The notes under the pieces: model-generated
Databases searched by the model: none
What the model was told of the DNA's origin: nothing
The model's input: the letters and a program-made list of their open reading frames with translations, nothing else
NCBI RefSeq assembly: GCF_016909175.1
Contig: NZ_JAFBFI010000002.1
Span: 372,001 to 436,000, forward strand
Origin: Peribacillus deserti
Lineage (GTDB): Bacteria > Bacillota > Bacilli > Bacillales > DSM-1321
Reading direction: 5' to 3'
DNA: 64,000 bases
Shown here: positions 25,619 through 34,836 of the stretch, piece by piece
Layout: every line of letters starts with the position of its first letter
Numbering within the stretch: the first letter of the stretch is position 1
Position numbers and translations under genes: made by a program

Positions 25619-26437
25619 GTGAGTTCGGTGGATATTGTTGCTACTTATATATTGAATCATGCGGAAACTATTAGTAAAGAAATTGTTACTTATAATGTAA
25701 ATAAAATAGAAATTACCCTGCCCAATGAACTAATTGAAAGGTCAATCGCTATTAACAGTGAGTTTTTAAAATTTTTAGGGAAGACTCTAATTTCCCCTGA
25801 TGAAATAGTGGCGGATGAGTTTATTCCGTGGTATAGAAAGTATTTAGAACAAGAAAATACTCCTATGACCAACATCTCCAGCCTGATAAAGCCTTATGCA
25901 GAAACCCGGCAGCAGTTGATCAATATGATAACGAAAATTTCTATTGAACATGGACTCTCTACTGAAGATGTTGTTAACATTATTAGCCGGATCAGTTATT
26001 TATTAGATTTAAGCATTACGGAGACCATTGTTTCTCGTGAACAAGCAGCGGAAGAAATAAATAACAATAATCAAAAAGTGATAACTGAATTATCATCACC
26101 AGTTGTACCCATTCAGAACGGAATGGCCATTCTGCCTTTAATAGGTGAAATGGATCTCGATCGAAGCGAACATATCATGAATAGTGTCATACCCAAAATC
26201 AGTCAGATGAAAATTAAATGTCTGATTATCGACTTCTCAGGTATGGCTTCAGTTGATACAGAGATGGCCAGCCGAATCTTTAATATTTATGATATTCTGA
26301 GATTACTTGGGATAAATGCCATGTTTACAGGCATCCGGCCAGATTTAGCCACAAAGATCATTGGAGCCGGTATAGACTTCTCTTCACTAAATACCTTTGC
26401 AACAGTCCAGCAGGCGATACTAAACAATGAATGCTGA
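25619..26437 (+). CDS. RsbR-type stressosome protein (RsbT co-antagonist)
   Basis: An intact 272-residue RsbR paralogue: an N-terminal non-heme globin-like sensor half (about 1-140, all helical) and a C-terminal STAS domain (about 155-268). VPIQNGMAILPLIGEMDLDR, IIDFSGMASVDTEMASRIF and TGIRPDLATKIIGAGID show the STAS core. The two threonines corresponding to RsbRA phosphosites (VDT and LAT) are present, so RsbT phosphorylation is plausible. Such proteins form stressosomes with RsbS and hold RsbT until stress releases it to activate SigB. GTG start with AAAGGGG upstream. It ends in a good terminator. It is the working counterpart of the broken copy at 16.4 kb. Confidence 0.88.
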   Translation: MSSVDIVATYILNHAETISKEIVTYNVNKIEITLPNELIERSIAINSEFLKFLGKTLISPDEIVADEFIPWYRKYLEQENTPMTNISSLIKPYAETRQQLINMITKISIEHGLSTEDVVNIISRISYLLDLSITETIVSREQAAEEINNNNQKVITELSSPVVPIQNGMAILPLIGEMDLDRSEHIMNSVIPKISQMKIKCLIIDFSGMASVDTEMASRIFNIYDILRLLGINAMFTGIRPDLATKIIGAGIDFSSLNTFATVQQAILNNEC

Positions 26438-26450
26438 AGAACTTATAACA

Positions 26451-26482
26451 AAAAGGTCAGCCATACACGGCTGACCTTTTTA
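26451..26482 (+). terminator. intrinsic terminator of the intact RsbR paralogue
   Basis: AAAAGGTCAGCC pairs with GGCTGACCTTTT around a 6-nt loop, followed by TA. Confidence 0.92.
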
Positions 26483-26523
26483 CTATATACGAGTGCCGTT
26501 TGAAAAAATTTTTTTTACTTTAC

Positions 26524-26775
26524 CTAGATCTCATAATAAAAACCTAACGCAATTTTAATGACATCTCTAACATCTTCGGACTGATGTTCTGTCATCTCTA
26601 ATATATCTTTTTTAGTAATTTCCATCTTCGCATCTTTTAGCACAACTCCGTTTTCGAGCTCTATATCTAAGGTAACAATATGGTCGTCTATGTTCGTCCA
26701 AATATTATTTACCGTAAAGCTTTTTATGGCTGCACCTTTTTTTAATTTATTATTTTCCATTCTAGACATACTCAT
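26524..26775 (-). CDS. hypothetical protein, 83 aa
   Basis: ATG 26775 with AAGGAG 8 nt upstream opens 83 codons (MSMSRMENNKLKKGAAIKSF). The middle VTLDIELENGVVLKDAKMEI looks like a beta-sheet segment; the C-terminal half is helical. No signal or membrane segment and no family I know. The frame could extend 3 codons upstream, but the ribosome site decides for 26775. Confidence 0.6.
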   Translation of the reverse strand: MSMSRMENNKLKKGAAIKSFTVNNIWTNIDDHIVTLDIELENGVVLKDAKMEITKKDILEMTEHQSEDVRDVIKIALGFYYEI

Positions 26776-27059
26776 TATATACACTCCTTTTAACCATACA
26801 CTCTATGATACTTGGAGCTTCTATAATGTAAATAAGCAGATAGGCCTAAAAAAAAGAACCTTTTATAAACTCCCTTTTTTTTTGTAAAAAGTAGTACTCA
26901 AAAGTACTTATGCATTTCTCCATACTGCTGTGTATTTTTTGAGGCACTTCATATTTTCTTCTGTTTTAATTTCGCATCTATTACTTCACCATATAAATTT
27001 CGGAATCCCTGAATAATATCAAATCGAATTAAGGTATATTTTTTTTGCTATTGATTTCA

Positions 27060-27503
27060 TTATTCGGAAATACGATTAAGGGCTTTGATATATTGATCGG
27101 GAGCGACTTCAGTATATTGATAACTGACTGAGCTCTCACTCAATTCTATTGTGAAATCTTTTCCCATTTTATTGTTCTCATCCTTAAAAAATTGTGCGTG
27201 AAATTTATGTCCCTTAGGTTCAGTAACCATAAACTCACCTACTTTTTTTAGTTGTTTATCGATATTGGTTATTTCGTACATAACTGGAGGTGATCCAGAT
27301 ATCTGGATAAATGAACCTTCACCTAACCACCAGCCTTTTATATCATTCATCGTAACATCCGAAGGTGTGTTATCCTTATTGTAACTAGCTTTAGCCACAG
27401 GATATTGTTTTTGTTCCTGTTCTTCTTTTATTGTCTGCTCTCCGGGAAGACAAGCAGTTAAACTTAAAATGATTAGTAAGCCTAATAAGATATTTTAAAA
27501 CAT
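27060..27503 (-). pseudogene. lipoprotein, nonsense codon at position 3
   Basis: ATG at 27503-27501, preceded by GAGAGAGTG, is followed by TTT and then TAA. Beyond the stop the same frame continues as NILLGLLIILSLTACLPGEQ, a clear lipoprotein signal with lipobox LTAC, and then about 120 residues (NDIKGWWLGEGSFIQI, KHKFHAQFF-like and FTIELSESSVSYQYTEVAP). A Lys (AAA) to stop (TAA) change explains it. Without it the product would be a surface lipoprotein of unknown function. The frame could be rescued only from GTG 27398, which would lose the signal peptide. Confidence 0.72.
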
Positions 27504-27818
27504 CACTCTCTCTTCTTTATTTGCTAATCTAATAATTCATCAAGGCTTTACATACCCTCATAGATTTGGAGGGCTGACAGCCAGATATTTATACGCCTTT
27601 GTTTTTGGCCGCTTTTTATGTAAACTTTATCCATTGCATTATATTAAATTATTAAAAATAATTCTCCATTACCCGCGCTTATCCTTCGAGGAAACGAAAA
27701 GTATTATTTAATGACATTTGGGTTCAATTCATCTTTCCATTATTTTTTAAAAAGGGTTATGATAGAAACATAGACATAAGGTACCATTCAGTAAATGAGT
27801 ATACATCTAGGAGGACCC
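27504..27818. other. intergenic region with likely promoter
   Basis: No gene. A TATGAT hexamer at about 27758 lies upstream of the hydrolase gene and may be its -10 box. Nothing else supported. Confidence 0.35.
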
Positions 27819-28298
27819 ATGGAAGGTAAAACACATATAGTCGGAGGGATTGCTGCTGGCGCTCTTTATTTGAAAACAGTCGGCACTGTCCAGCCAGAAG
27901 TTCTATTTTTCACCAGTTGTATAGCTGGTGCACTGCTGCCGGATATCTGTTCTCCCACTTCAACCATCGGCAGAATGATCCCCTTGCTGGATCGCCTGGT
28001 TAGTAAGACTTTCGGCCATCGAACCATAACGCATAGTTTATTTATGTTAATTTTGACCTTTATGGTCTTTAGGTTAACGCATTTGCCGGAAGCTATAGAA
28101 CTGGGAATATGGATAGGTATGGCGAGCCATTTAGTTCTTGATGCAATCACAGTGAAAGGGATACAGTTTCTTTGGCCATTAAAAATTCGTGTTGGAATCC
28201 CTGTAGGAATTAAAACGGGCGGTACGTTAGAAAAAGGGATTCTCTCCTTGCTAACGGTATACATAGCCTATGTAGGATATCAAATTTATTTAAATTGA
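27819..28298 (+). CDS. YdjM-like membrane metal-dependent hydrolase
   Basis: A 159-residue membrane protein of the DUF457/YdjM family (LexA-binding, inner-membrane-associated putative hydrolase). Metal-ligand motifs are all present: KTHIVGG near the start, GALLPDICS (about 47-55), FGHRTITHSL (about 70-79) and SHLVLDAITVKG (about 115-126). Four hydrophobic segments surround them. The chemistry is undefined. ATG 27819 has GGAGGACCC directly upstream; the frame from 27795 adds a leader without a ribosome site. Confidence 0.87.
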   Translation: MEGKTHIVGGIAAGALYLKTVGTVQPEVLFFTSCIAGALLPDICSPTSTIGRMIPLLDRLVSKTFGHRTITHSLFMLILTFMVFRLTHLPEAIELGIWIGMASHLVLDAITVKGIQFLWPLKIRVGIPVGIKTGGTLEKGILSLLTVYIAYVGYQIYLN

Positions 28299-28618
28299 AA
28301 TTAATAGAATAGCAGTATAGATTATGAAATGAATTTACTCTCAGGATGGGCCTATGAACGCAGTACTTTATCCGTTATAGAAAGAATTCTTTTATGAAAA
28401 GGCATCGATATTATTTTACAGATTTAGATATAACACCCACTCGCCCGTTGGGTGTAGATCAAATAAAAATCGAAATTCATACAAGAGATAAGAGCTGCTG
28501 GCAGCTCTTATCTCTTGTAGATCGCCTTTTCCTTTTAGATACGACTTCTTGCACCGAAAATCACTTGTAAAAGTTTGTGGTAATCTTTGCCTTGGAATAA
28601 GGCTGGCGGATTATACTT
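28299..28618. other. intergenic region with two hairpins
   Basis: Holds ACACCCACTCGCCCGTTGGGTGT near 28431-28454 as a short hairpin and a longer near-perfect palindrome at 28481-28518. No coding frame. Confidence 0.5.
28481..28518. repeat. 38-bp near-perfect palindrome
   Basis: ACAAGAGATAAGAGCTGC (28481-28498), a TG spacer, and the exact reverse complement (28501-28518). No T tract on either side at once, so it is not a standard terminator. It is downstream of both the hydrolase gene and the small gene at 28619-28762. Confidence 0.75.
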
Positions 28619-28762
28619 TTATTTTTCAATCTCTAACCCTTCTCCAGAATCTACAGGTCTGTTTATTTCGTTGTCAGAAGATGGTAAAGCCTCTCTCTTG
28701 GGATCGGTAAAAAAGGTTCCCAGTTCTTGCTTCAAGCGTTCTTCTGACTTTTCCTCGTACAT
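28619..28762 (-). CDS. 47-residue acidic small protein
   Basis: ATG 28762 with AAAGGTGGTGATC upstream opens 47 codons ending TAA. The product (MYEEKSEERLKQELGTFFTD, ending GEGLEIEK) is hydrophilic, with an amphipathic helix in the first third. The ribosome site and coherent composition support it over the plus-strand frame overlapping it. Family unknown. It lies upstream of, and divergent from, the germination operon. Confidence 0.6.
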   Translation of the reverse strand: MYEEKSEERLKQELGTFFTDPKREALPSSDNEINRPVDSGEGLEIEK

Positions 28763-29022
28763 ACGATCACCACCTTTTAATAATCTTAAATGGTTCAGTC
28801 ATAAAGGGATATAATGCAAATATATAGTCCCTTATTTCCTATACCAATACCCTTTAGCTGTAAAACAACTTTTTACAATTTAAAACTTGTTAAAATATGG
28901 AAGGGGTATCAGTAAAACGCAATCACTATCATTATTTGTCCATTAATCATCCCTCCCACCTTTCCATTTAAAATATCCTTTAAAAGTTACTGGCAGATTC
29001 CAGATTTCTCATTATAGAAGAA

Positions 29023-29052
29023 TGAATAAAAAAAAGGCACTCTGGAAAACTA
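29023..29052 (+). promoter_or_regulatory. SigG-like promoter of the ger operon
   Basis: TGAATA (29023-29028), 17 nt, then AAAACTA (29046-29052) resembles the SigG/SigF pattern TGAATA-N17/18-CATACTA, 5 of 7 at -10. It ends 40 nt before the first gene. Forespore control is established for gerA-type operons in B. subtilis. Confidence 0.5.
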
Positions 29053-29091
29053 AGCCAAATCGCTTACAAATATCAAAGGATGACACACTGC

Positions 29092-29343
29092 ATGTTAACT
29101 TTTTCATTCCTGCTCGTCATTTTCCTACTAACTATTTTATTAGCTGTGTTTGACATGATGATACTAGATTTTTCGATATGGGAAGCTTTGATAAACTTGT
29201 ATTTTCCTGAAGTAGCCACCGGCAGAAGCTTTGTGTATACAGGTGTATTTTTCGGCTTTGTCATATGCATAGTCGGGGATTTTCGTTTATATAAGAAGAA
29301 AAAATTAAAGAAGAATCACGCTGAAAGGGACGGATCTCCTTGA
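29092..29343 (+). CDS. small two-span membrane protein of ger operon (GerD-subunit-like)
   Basis: An 83-residue protein with two membrane spans (about 1-22 and 43-61, LTFSFLLVIFLLTILLAVF and VYTGVFFGFVICIVG) and a strongly basic tail LYKKKKLKKNH. Its TGA overlaps the ATG of the permease gene (TGATG), so translation is coupled. Small two-span D-type subunits accompany some germinant receptors (for example gerUD/gerVD of B. megaterium), and this fits that role by size, topology and context. ATG 29092 is chosen for its AAAGGATG site. Confidence 0.65.
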   Translation: MLTFSFLLVIFLLTILLAVFDMMILDFSIWEALINLYFPEVATGRSFVYTGVFFGFVICIVGDFRLYKKKKLKKNHAERDGSP

Positions 29344-30449
29344 TGCCAAAAGAAAATCTTTCTCTAATTCAGCTGCTTACGCTTACTATCAATTTCCTAA
29401 TAGGCAGCTCTATAGTAGTTGGTGTGGGCCTGCAAGCTAAAAATGATGCATGGATCGCATTAGCAGCAGGAACAATGGCTGGTTTCGCTATAGTATGGTT
29501 TTATCATAAAATTTCAGACCTTGTGCCTGAAAAGAACATATACCAAATTTTCGAATATGTTTACGGGAAAAAAATAACGATTTTACTCTCTTTGTTGTAT
29601 GTTACCTATTTTGTATATTTAGCCAGCCGCGTGGTAAGAGATTTTATAGAATTAATTTCAGCTTCTATCATGCCGCATACACCCATAGAATTTATTTCTT
29701 TAACCTTGATGTTATTGATGGGTTATATCATTTATTTAGGTATTGAGGTACTAGCAAGGATTACTGAAATATTTACTCCTTATATTTTAGGATTTTTTGT
29801 ACTTTTAGGCATTTTCCTCATTGCCAGCGGGACAATTGATATCCAGAATATTAAACCTGTATTAAGTGGAGGGGTTTTTCCAGTTGCAAAAGTGGTCTTT
29901 CCAAGCATAATCACCTTCCCCTTTGGTGAGTTGATTGCATTTTTGATCATTTTCCCTGCCATAACTAAAAGAAATCATTCATTGAAATTTTCTCTCATTG
30001 GCGTGGGCATTGCGGGAGGTCTGCTGACCTTATCTTCTTTGTTAACCATTACCACTCTTGGTACAGATATCACTCAGAGGTCGGCTTTCCCATTGCTTTC
30101 TGTTGCTAGATTAGTATCTGTCGGCGAATTCATCGAAAGAATGGATTCTGTTGTGGTTTTTATTATGATGCTTGGCATTTTAATTAAAGGGGCTGTTTTT
30201 CTTTTTAGCGCCACAAAGGGATTAGAGCATATTTTTAATCTTCCATATAGATATTTTGCAGTTCCCCTTGCCATGATTGTCTCTCTTTTTTCAATATTAG
30301 TATCTGTAAATTTTGCAGATCATGTGGAAGAAGGATTAACGCTGGTTCCAAAATTCCTGCACCTTCCCTTTCAGTTTGGGGTTCCAGGCATAACCATGGT
30401 GATTATACTATGGAAAAAACGGAAGCAAATCAAGAAGAGAAAAAGGTGA
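29343..30449 (+). CDS. germinant receptor permease-like subunit B
   Basis: A 368-residue polytopic protein with about ten membrane spans of the GerAB/endospore germination permease family (APC superfamily). The N-terminus LSLIQLLTLTINFLIGSSIV, the EVLARITEIFTPYILGFFVL segment and FPFGELIAFLIIFPA are typical. In the receptor complex of the spore inner membrane, B subunits bind the germinant. ATG 29343 overlaps the previous stop; the subunit A gene begins 4 nt after its own stop. The B-first order is less common than A-B-C. Confidence 0.92.
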   Translation: MPKENLSLIQLLTLTINFLIGSSIVVGVGLQAKNDAWIALAAGTMAGFAIVWFYHKISDLVPEKNIYQIFEYVYGKKITILLSLLYVTYFVYLASRVVRDFIELISASIMPHTPIEFISLTLMLLMGYIIYLGIEVLARITEIFTPYILGFFVLLGIFLIASGTIDIQNIKPVLSGGVFPVAKVVFPSIITFPFGELIAFLIIFPAITKRNHSLKFSLIGVGIAGGLLTLSSLLTITTLGTDITQRSAFPLLSVARLVSVGEFIERMDSVVVFIMMLGILIKGAVFLFSATKGLEHIFNLPYRYFAVPLAMIVSLFSILVSVNFADHVEEGLTLVPKFLHLPFQFGVPGITMVIILWKKRKQIKKRKR

Positions 30450-30453
30450 AAAA

Positions 30454-32034
30454 ATGCCATTTCGTATGTTCAGAAAAGAAAATACTGGATCTAACATGGA
30501 AAAGCTAAACGGCCCAGCAAATGAAAACATCATGACATACAATCTGCCTGAACTTAAAGAAGTAATTAAGTACGAATTTGCCAATACAGCTGACCTTAAG
30601 GTTGTCCATATTCAAGTAAAAGCAGCAGAAATGGCTCTTTTCTATTTAGAAAGCATGGTGGATATAAAGTCACTTAAGGAAATGACAGCGAAGATGATGG
30701 AAGATTCATCAGAGACCTCTACCAAGTTGGAAGATTCTAGTGACTTAAAACTCTTCTTCAGTAACTCGTTCGGCTTAACTAAGATTGAAAGCATGCAATC
30801 AAAAGACAACTTAATTCAAGCCTTAGTCAGGGGATCTTTAGTTATTGCTGCAGAAGGCATTGACATAATGTCACTTCCCTTGCCCAATACTGAAAAAAGA
30901 AGCATCGAAGAACCCACCAGTGAGCGGGTTATTAGAGGACCAAAGGATGGATTTACAGAATCATTAGCTACGAATGTAAGCCTGATTAGAAGAAGAATTC
31001 TGAATCCTAAATTGTGCTTTGAAGAATTCACATTAGGTGAAAACACCGGGACATTAACATATATAGGGTACATAAATGGCCTTGCAAATGAAGACATCGT
31101 TAAGGAAGTAAAGGACCGGATCAAAAGGATTAAAACCGATAGTGTACTGGGCTCAGGAAACATTGAAGAGTTAATAGCAGATAAAACGGCTACTTTGTTC
31201 CCACTTGCTTTGAATACTGAACGTCCAGATAGGGTGGCCGCAAAGCTGCTGGAAGGAAAAATAGTCATCATTGTGGATGGCACCCCTTTTTCATTGCTGG
31301 TGCCTGCTGTGTTTAATGACTTTTTCCAGGCTGCTGAAGACTATTACCAGCCGTATTTCATGGCTTCTTTTCTAAGATTCATCCGGTATTTATGCTTCAT
31401 GATCGGACTATTAATTCCTTCTTTTTATGTTGCTGCCATTACGTATCACCATGAATTGATTCCTACTCAGTTCTTGCTGGCCTTAATTTCACAAAGAGAC
31501 GGAATCCCATTTCCTGCTATGGTTGAAGTTCTTATTATGGAAGTCACATTTGAAATATTACGCGAGGCTGCAATCCGGACACCTAAGCATATCGGACAGA
31601 TGGTATCCATTGTAGGTGCGCTCGTAATTGGTCAGGCAGCTGCCGAATCAGGCATCATTTCAAATGTAATGATTATTATCGTTTCGATCACTGCTATTAC
31701 TAATTTTGTTTCTCCCATCTACACGTTCGGAGCTGCTTCAAGACTTTTGCGATTTCTTTTAATCTTTGCAGCTTCTATTCTTGGGCTTTACGGCATCCTT
31801 CTCGTAATGATTCTAATTGTAGCCCATTTATGCTCATTGCGTTCTTTTGGTATTCCTTATCTGTCCCCTGTAGCTCCATTTATACTAGAAGACCAAAACG
31901 ATGTTTTTTTCCGGTTTCCTTTTTGGGCTAAAAAAAACAACCCTCTTTATTTATATACGAACGAAGAAATGCAGGCTGCTTCTCCTGATTCGCCTTCCCC
32001 GCCGACGATGACGCAAGGGAGAGAGAAGCAATGA
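30454..32034 (+). CDS. germinant receptor subunit A
   Basis: A 526-residue GerA-family spore germination protein. The soluble N-terminal part (about 1-300) carries SLVIAAEGIDIMSLPLPNTE-type and RVIRGPKDGFTESLATN segments; the latter with RRRI is the family fingerprint. Then VDGTPFSLLVPAVF leads into four to five membrane spans (about 305-480), with PFPAMVEVLIMEVTFEILRE highly conserved. GerAA forms the membrane ion-channel core of the receptor, which triggers germination. ATG with AAAGGTGA upstream. Its stop overlaps the subunit C start (ATGA). Confidence 0.95.
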   Translation: MPFRMFRKENTGSNMEKLNGPANENIMTYNLPELKEVIKYEFANTADLKVVHIQVKAAEMALFYLESMVDIKSLKEMTAKMMEDSSETSTKLEDSSDLKLFFSNSFGLTKIESMQSKDNLIQALVRGSLVIAAEGIDIMSLPLPNTEKRSIEEPTSERVIRGPKDGFTESLATNVSLIRRRILNPKLCFEEFTLGENTGTLTYIGYINGLANEDIVKEVKDRIKRIKTDSVLGSGNIEELIADKTATLFPLALNTERPDRVAAKLLEGKIVIIVDGTPFSLLVPAVFNDFFQAAEDYYQPYFMASFLRFIRYLCFMIGLLIPSFYVAAITYHHELIPTQFLLALISQRDGIPFPAMVEVLIMEVTFEILREAAIRTPKHIGQMVSIVGALVIGQAAAESGIISNVMIIIVSITAITNFVSPIYTFGAASRLLRFLLIFAASILGLYGILLVMILIVAHLCSLRSFGIPYLSPVAPFILEDQNDVFFRFPFWAKKNNPLYLYTNEEMQAASPDSPSPPTMTQGREKQ

Positions 32035-33236
32035 AGAAAATTCTGCTTGCTCCAATGCTTATTATGGTCCTATGCCTTTCAGGCTGCTGGGACTATAGAG
32101 AATTAGCTGATGTAACAGTGGTAACAGGAATAGCGGTGGATAAAACCCAAAATAACAAGTATAAGCTTACAGTGGAGGGGATTAATGCCCAGGAGCTAAA
32201 TAATAGAACCGCAGCCGGGTATGCACCAAGTATTGTATACTCCTTATCAGGGAATTCAATAGCAGAATTAACACAAAAAATGAATATTGGATTCTCAAGA
32301 AATCTTATTTATTCTCACATGCGAATTTTGATCATCAGTGAGACAGCAGCAAGAGAAGGAATAACCGAATTTATCGATTTTCTTGAAAGGGACAGAGAGA
32401 TCAGGGATGATTTTAGACTAATCATTTCCCGCCGAACAAGCGCTGCCCAAATTTTAAAAACTACTTACCCCTTTCAGAAATCTTCTTCCCTAAAGTTATT
32501 TAAACAAATGGATTCCTTTAGAAGAAATTGGGGAGGGAATCCTTCTGTACAATTAAATGATGTGGTTAATGCACTCACATCACCAGCGGTTCAGCCCGTT
32601 ATGGAGGCAGTGACCATTCAGGGAAAAGCATCCAAAGGACCAAGTGTGGAAAATATGAAAAAAGTGACTCCAGATGCTCTGGTAGTCCTGGATTCACTTG
32701 GTATATTCCGGGAAGGAAAGTTAATTGGATTTCTTCCTCTTAATGATTCACGATACTATGTGTGGCTCCGGGGGAAACTCGACCATACAGCCTTTTCTAT
32801 AGAATGTAGAAAACAAAACAATAATTTTATTACCCTTAGAGCGTATAATAATAAATCAAAAATAACGGGACACTTAGAAGATGGCAAAGCAGCCTTTAAA
32901 GTGAAGCTGCAATTGGAGGGATTTCTTGATTCAAATCATTGCGGGAAGGACTTAAATAAAGTCGAAACTTATAAGGAATATGAAAAATTAGCTGAAAAAT
33001 ATATCGAGAAGGAAATGAAGCTATCTATAAATAAAGTACAAAAAAAATACAAGATTGATGTATATGGTTTTGGAGAATATTTATATAGAAATGATTATAA
33101 AAATTTTAAAACAGTCGAACATAATTGGGACAATGTTTTCAAAAATGCAAAGGTTGAAGTAGATGCTAAAGTGAAACTAAGAAGAACGGCACTGCGGACA
33201 AAAAGTTTTATCTCGGAGACAAAAGCTAAGCATTAG
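32031..33236 (+). CDS. germinant receptor lipoprotein subunit C
   Basis: A 401-residue GerC-type lipoprotein. Signal MKKILLAPMLIMVLCLSGC ends in lipobox LSGC, followed by WDYRELADVTVVTGIAVD, the family hallmark (WDxRE). The rest folds as three mixed domains; ISRRTSAAQILK and the C-terminal IEKEMKLSINKVQKKYKIDV are typical. GerC is anchored to the outer leaflet of the spore inner membrane as part of the receptor. It overlaps subunit A by 4 nt and ends the operon; a hairpin follows at 33256. Confidence 0.93.
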   Translation: MKKILLAPMLIMVLCLSGCWDYRELADVTVVTGIAVDKTQNNKYKLTVEGINAQELNNRTAAGYAPSIVYSLSGNSIAELTQKMNIGFSRNLIYSHMRILIISETAAREGITEFIDFLERDREIRDDFRLIISRRTSAAQILKTTYPFQKSSSLKLFKQMDSFRRNWGGNPSVQLNDVVNALTSPAVQPVMEAVTIQGKASKGPSVENMKKVTPDALVVLDSLGIFREGKLIGFLPLNDSRYYVWLRGKLDHTAFSIECRKQNNNFITLRAYNNKSKITGHLEDGKAAFKVKLQLEGFLDSNHCGKDLNKVETYKEYEKLAEKYIEKEMKLSINKVQKKYKIDVYGFGEYLYRNDYKNFKTVEHNWDNVFKNAKVEVDAKVKLRRTALRTKSFISETKAKH

Positions 33237-33255
33237 AAATTATTTGCAATGTACG

Positions 33256-33287
33256 GATCTCACATACTGCCTTAAGTATGTGAGATC
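33256..33287 (+). terminator. hairpin after the ger operon
   Basis: GATCTCACATACT and AGTATGTGAGATC form a 13-bp stem with a GCCTTA loop, followed by ACCTGTTTT. Likely terminator shared with the convergent amine oxidase gene. Confidence 0.75.
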
Positions 33288-33369
33288 ACCTGTTTTAGGC
33301 AGGCTGTGTGCAAATCCTCGATCTAACCTATGCCTTAATTGAAGCTTTTGAATCGGATATATTCATTCT

Positions 33370-34836
33370 TCAAGGAAGATTATTCACTTCCATTGCCACT
33401 CTAATACCAGATTCAATTCCACCTTGTATCCAGGCAGGAAAATGAGAGGTATGTTCTCCGGCAAAATGGATCCTATTTTCCGGATTTGAAATATAAGGAC
33501 CTATTGTGGTAGCCTGCTCTGGTCTAAAAAGTGAAAAACCACCACTAGAATAGGGATTCTGCGACCAGCTGTAAGAAGCACCTGCAATAAATTCCTGATA
33601 TATTTTTTTTCCATATAAAACAGCTAAATTCTCTAAAGCCTGTTTTATGCGATCTTCTTCAATTAAACTGTCCCACGGAAGTGTGTCGTCCTCCCAGGTA
33701 TAGCTGGCGATAATTATTCCACCTGTTTTTGTACCAATTCCGCTGCTAGGGTAATAGGAAAATCTTATTGGAAGATCTGTTACACTCTGGCCGCCTAATA
33801 AGCCGTTCTCTTCCCAAAATCTCCTTTTAAATTGTAATCCAATCTTTGTTGCCGGAACATAATGCAGTTCACGTATAGCACGCCATTTATGATAAGAGAA
33901 CATGGATTGGGGAACCACCTCCACTTGCTGGAATGAGGAAAACGGGATGGTAATGATAGCTAGATCACCTTTAAACTCGTACGGTACGGAGGATTCAGTA
34001 TGGCAAGTGTGTATATGGATCTGTTCTCTATCATGGACAATTTTTTTCACTTTTTGTTTAAAATGAATATTTTCAGTCAGTTCTGGTAAAAAAGCATTTG
34101 GAAGTTTATCAAAACCTCCTGCTATTTCATAAAACTTCATATTAGGTTCCAATAGATATTGAAGTTCTCTATAAATCTGTAAAAATGAAAGATGCGGAAA
34201 ACCTTCTAATGATAGAAGCACCTTAAGCATTTCTACCGCTCCTGAAGATAAAGAACGCTCAACAGGATTATATCTGAGGAAAAATTCTAAGGAATATTTA
34301 TCAAATTGTTTTTCAAGATTAGACCAGCTTTTTTCAGAATCCTCGCTTAAATACTCCTGAATAGGTTTAGTAACGATTTTTAATAAATCTAAAGGAGCTT
34401 TTCCTTTTTCCCATTCTGCAACTGGAAACCTTAAAATATCAGGATTCCTCAAAATGTATTTTAATCGTGTTTTTACACCATTCACATAATAAAGATCATA
34501 TGGGGTGCTATTGATAAACTCCGAAACTGGCAAGCGGAACTTATTAAGATATTCCAGAGTTAAGTGATGAACACTCGGTATTCTCATGGGCCCCGCTTCC
34601 ATATACTGATCTTCAATAAATGGTTCTCTGAGAGTGAGAATTCTCCCGCCAACTCTGTTACTTCCTTCAATCAGATTTACAAAATGCCCAGCCTTCTTTA
34701 ATAAAGAAGCTGCCACTAAGCCGGCTATACCCGCTCCAGCTATTATAATTTTCTTTGGATTATTTGTTTTAGGAAGACCGCTCCTGATCATATTAATCAT
34801 TTGTCTCAAAGTTTGTGAGGCAATTCCATAAATCAT
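33370..34836 (-). CDS. flavin monoamine/L-amino acid oxidase
   Basis: A 488-residue FAD amine oxidase. The dinucleotide motif [21 protein letters not shown] (about 29-49) is followed by GSNRVGGRI, the second family motif. [19 protein letters not shown] is characteristic of bacterial L-amino acid oxidases and of B. subtilis YobN. The C-terminal [20 protein letters not shown] segment contacts FAD and contains the WIQGGIESG end motif. It oxidises an amine or L-amino acid to the imine with H2O2. No signal peptide. ATG with AAAGGGGA upstream. It is convergent with the ger operon. Confidence 0.88.
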   Translation of the reverse strand: MIYGIASQTLRQMINMIRSGLPKTNNPKKIIIAGAGIAGLVAASLLKKAGHFVNLIEGSNRVGGRILTLREPFIEDQYMEAGPMRIPSVHHLTLEYLNKFRLPVSEFINSTPYDLYYVNGVKTRLKYILRNPDILRFPVAEWEKGKAPLDLLKIVTKPIQEYLSEDSEKSWSNLEKQFDKYSLEFFLRYNPVERSLSSGAVEMLKVLLSLEGFPHLSFLQIYRELQYLLEPNMKFYEIAGGFDKLPNAFLPELTENIHFKQKVKKIVHDREQIHIHTCHTESSVPYEFKGDLAIITIPFSSFQQVEVVPQSMFSYHKWRAIRELHYVPATKIGLQFKRRFWEENGLLGGQSVTDLPIRFSYYPSSGIGTKTGGIIIASYTWEDDTLPWDSLIEEDRIKQALENLAVLYGKKIYQEFIAGASYSWSQNPYSSGGFSLFRPEQATTIGPYISNPENRIHFAGEHTSHFPAWIQGGIESGIRVAMEVNNLP

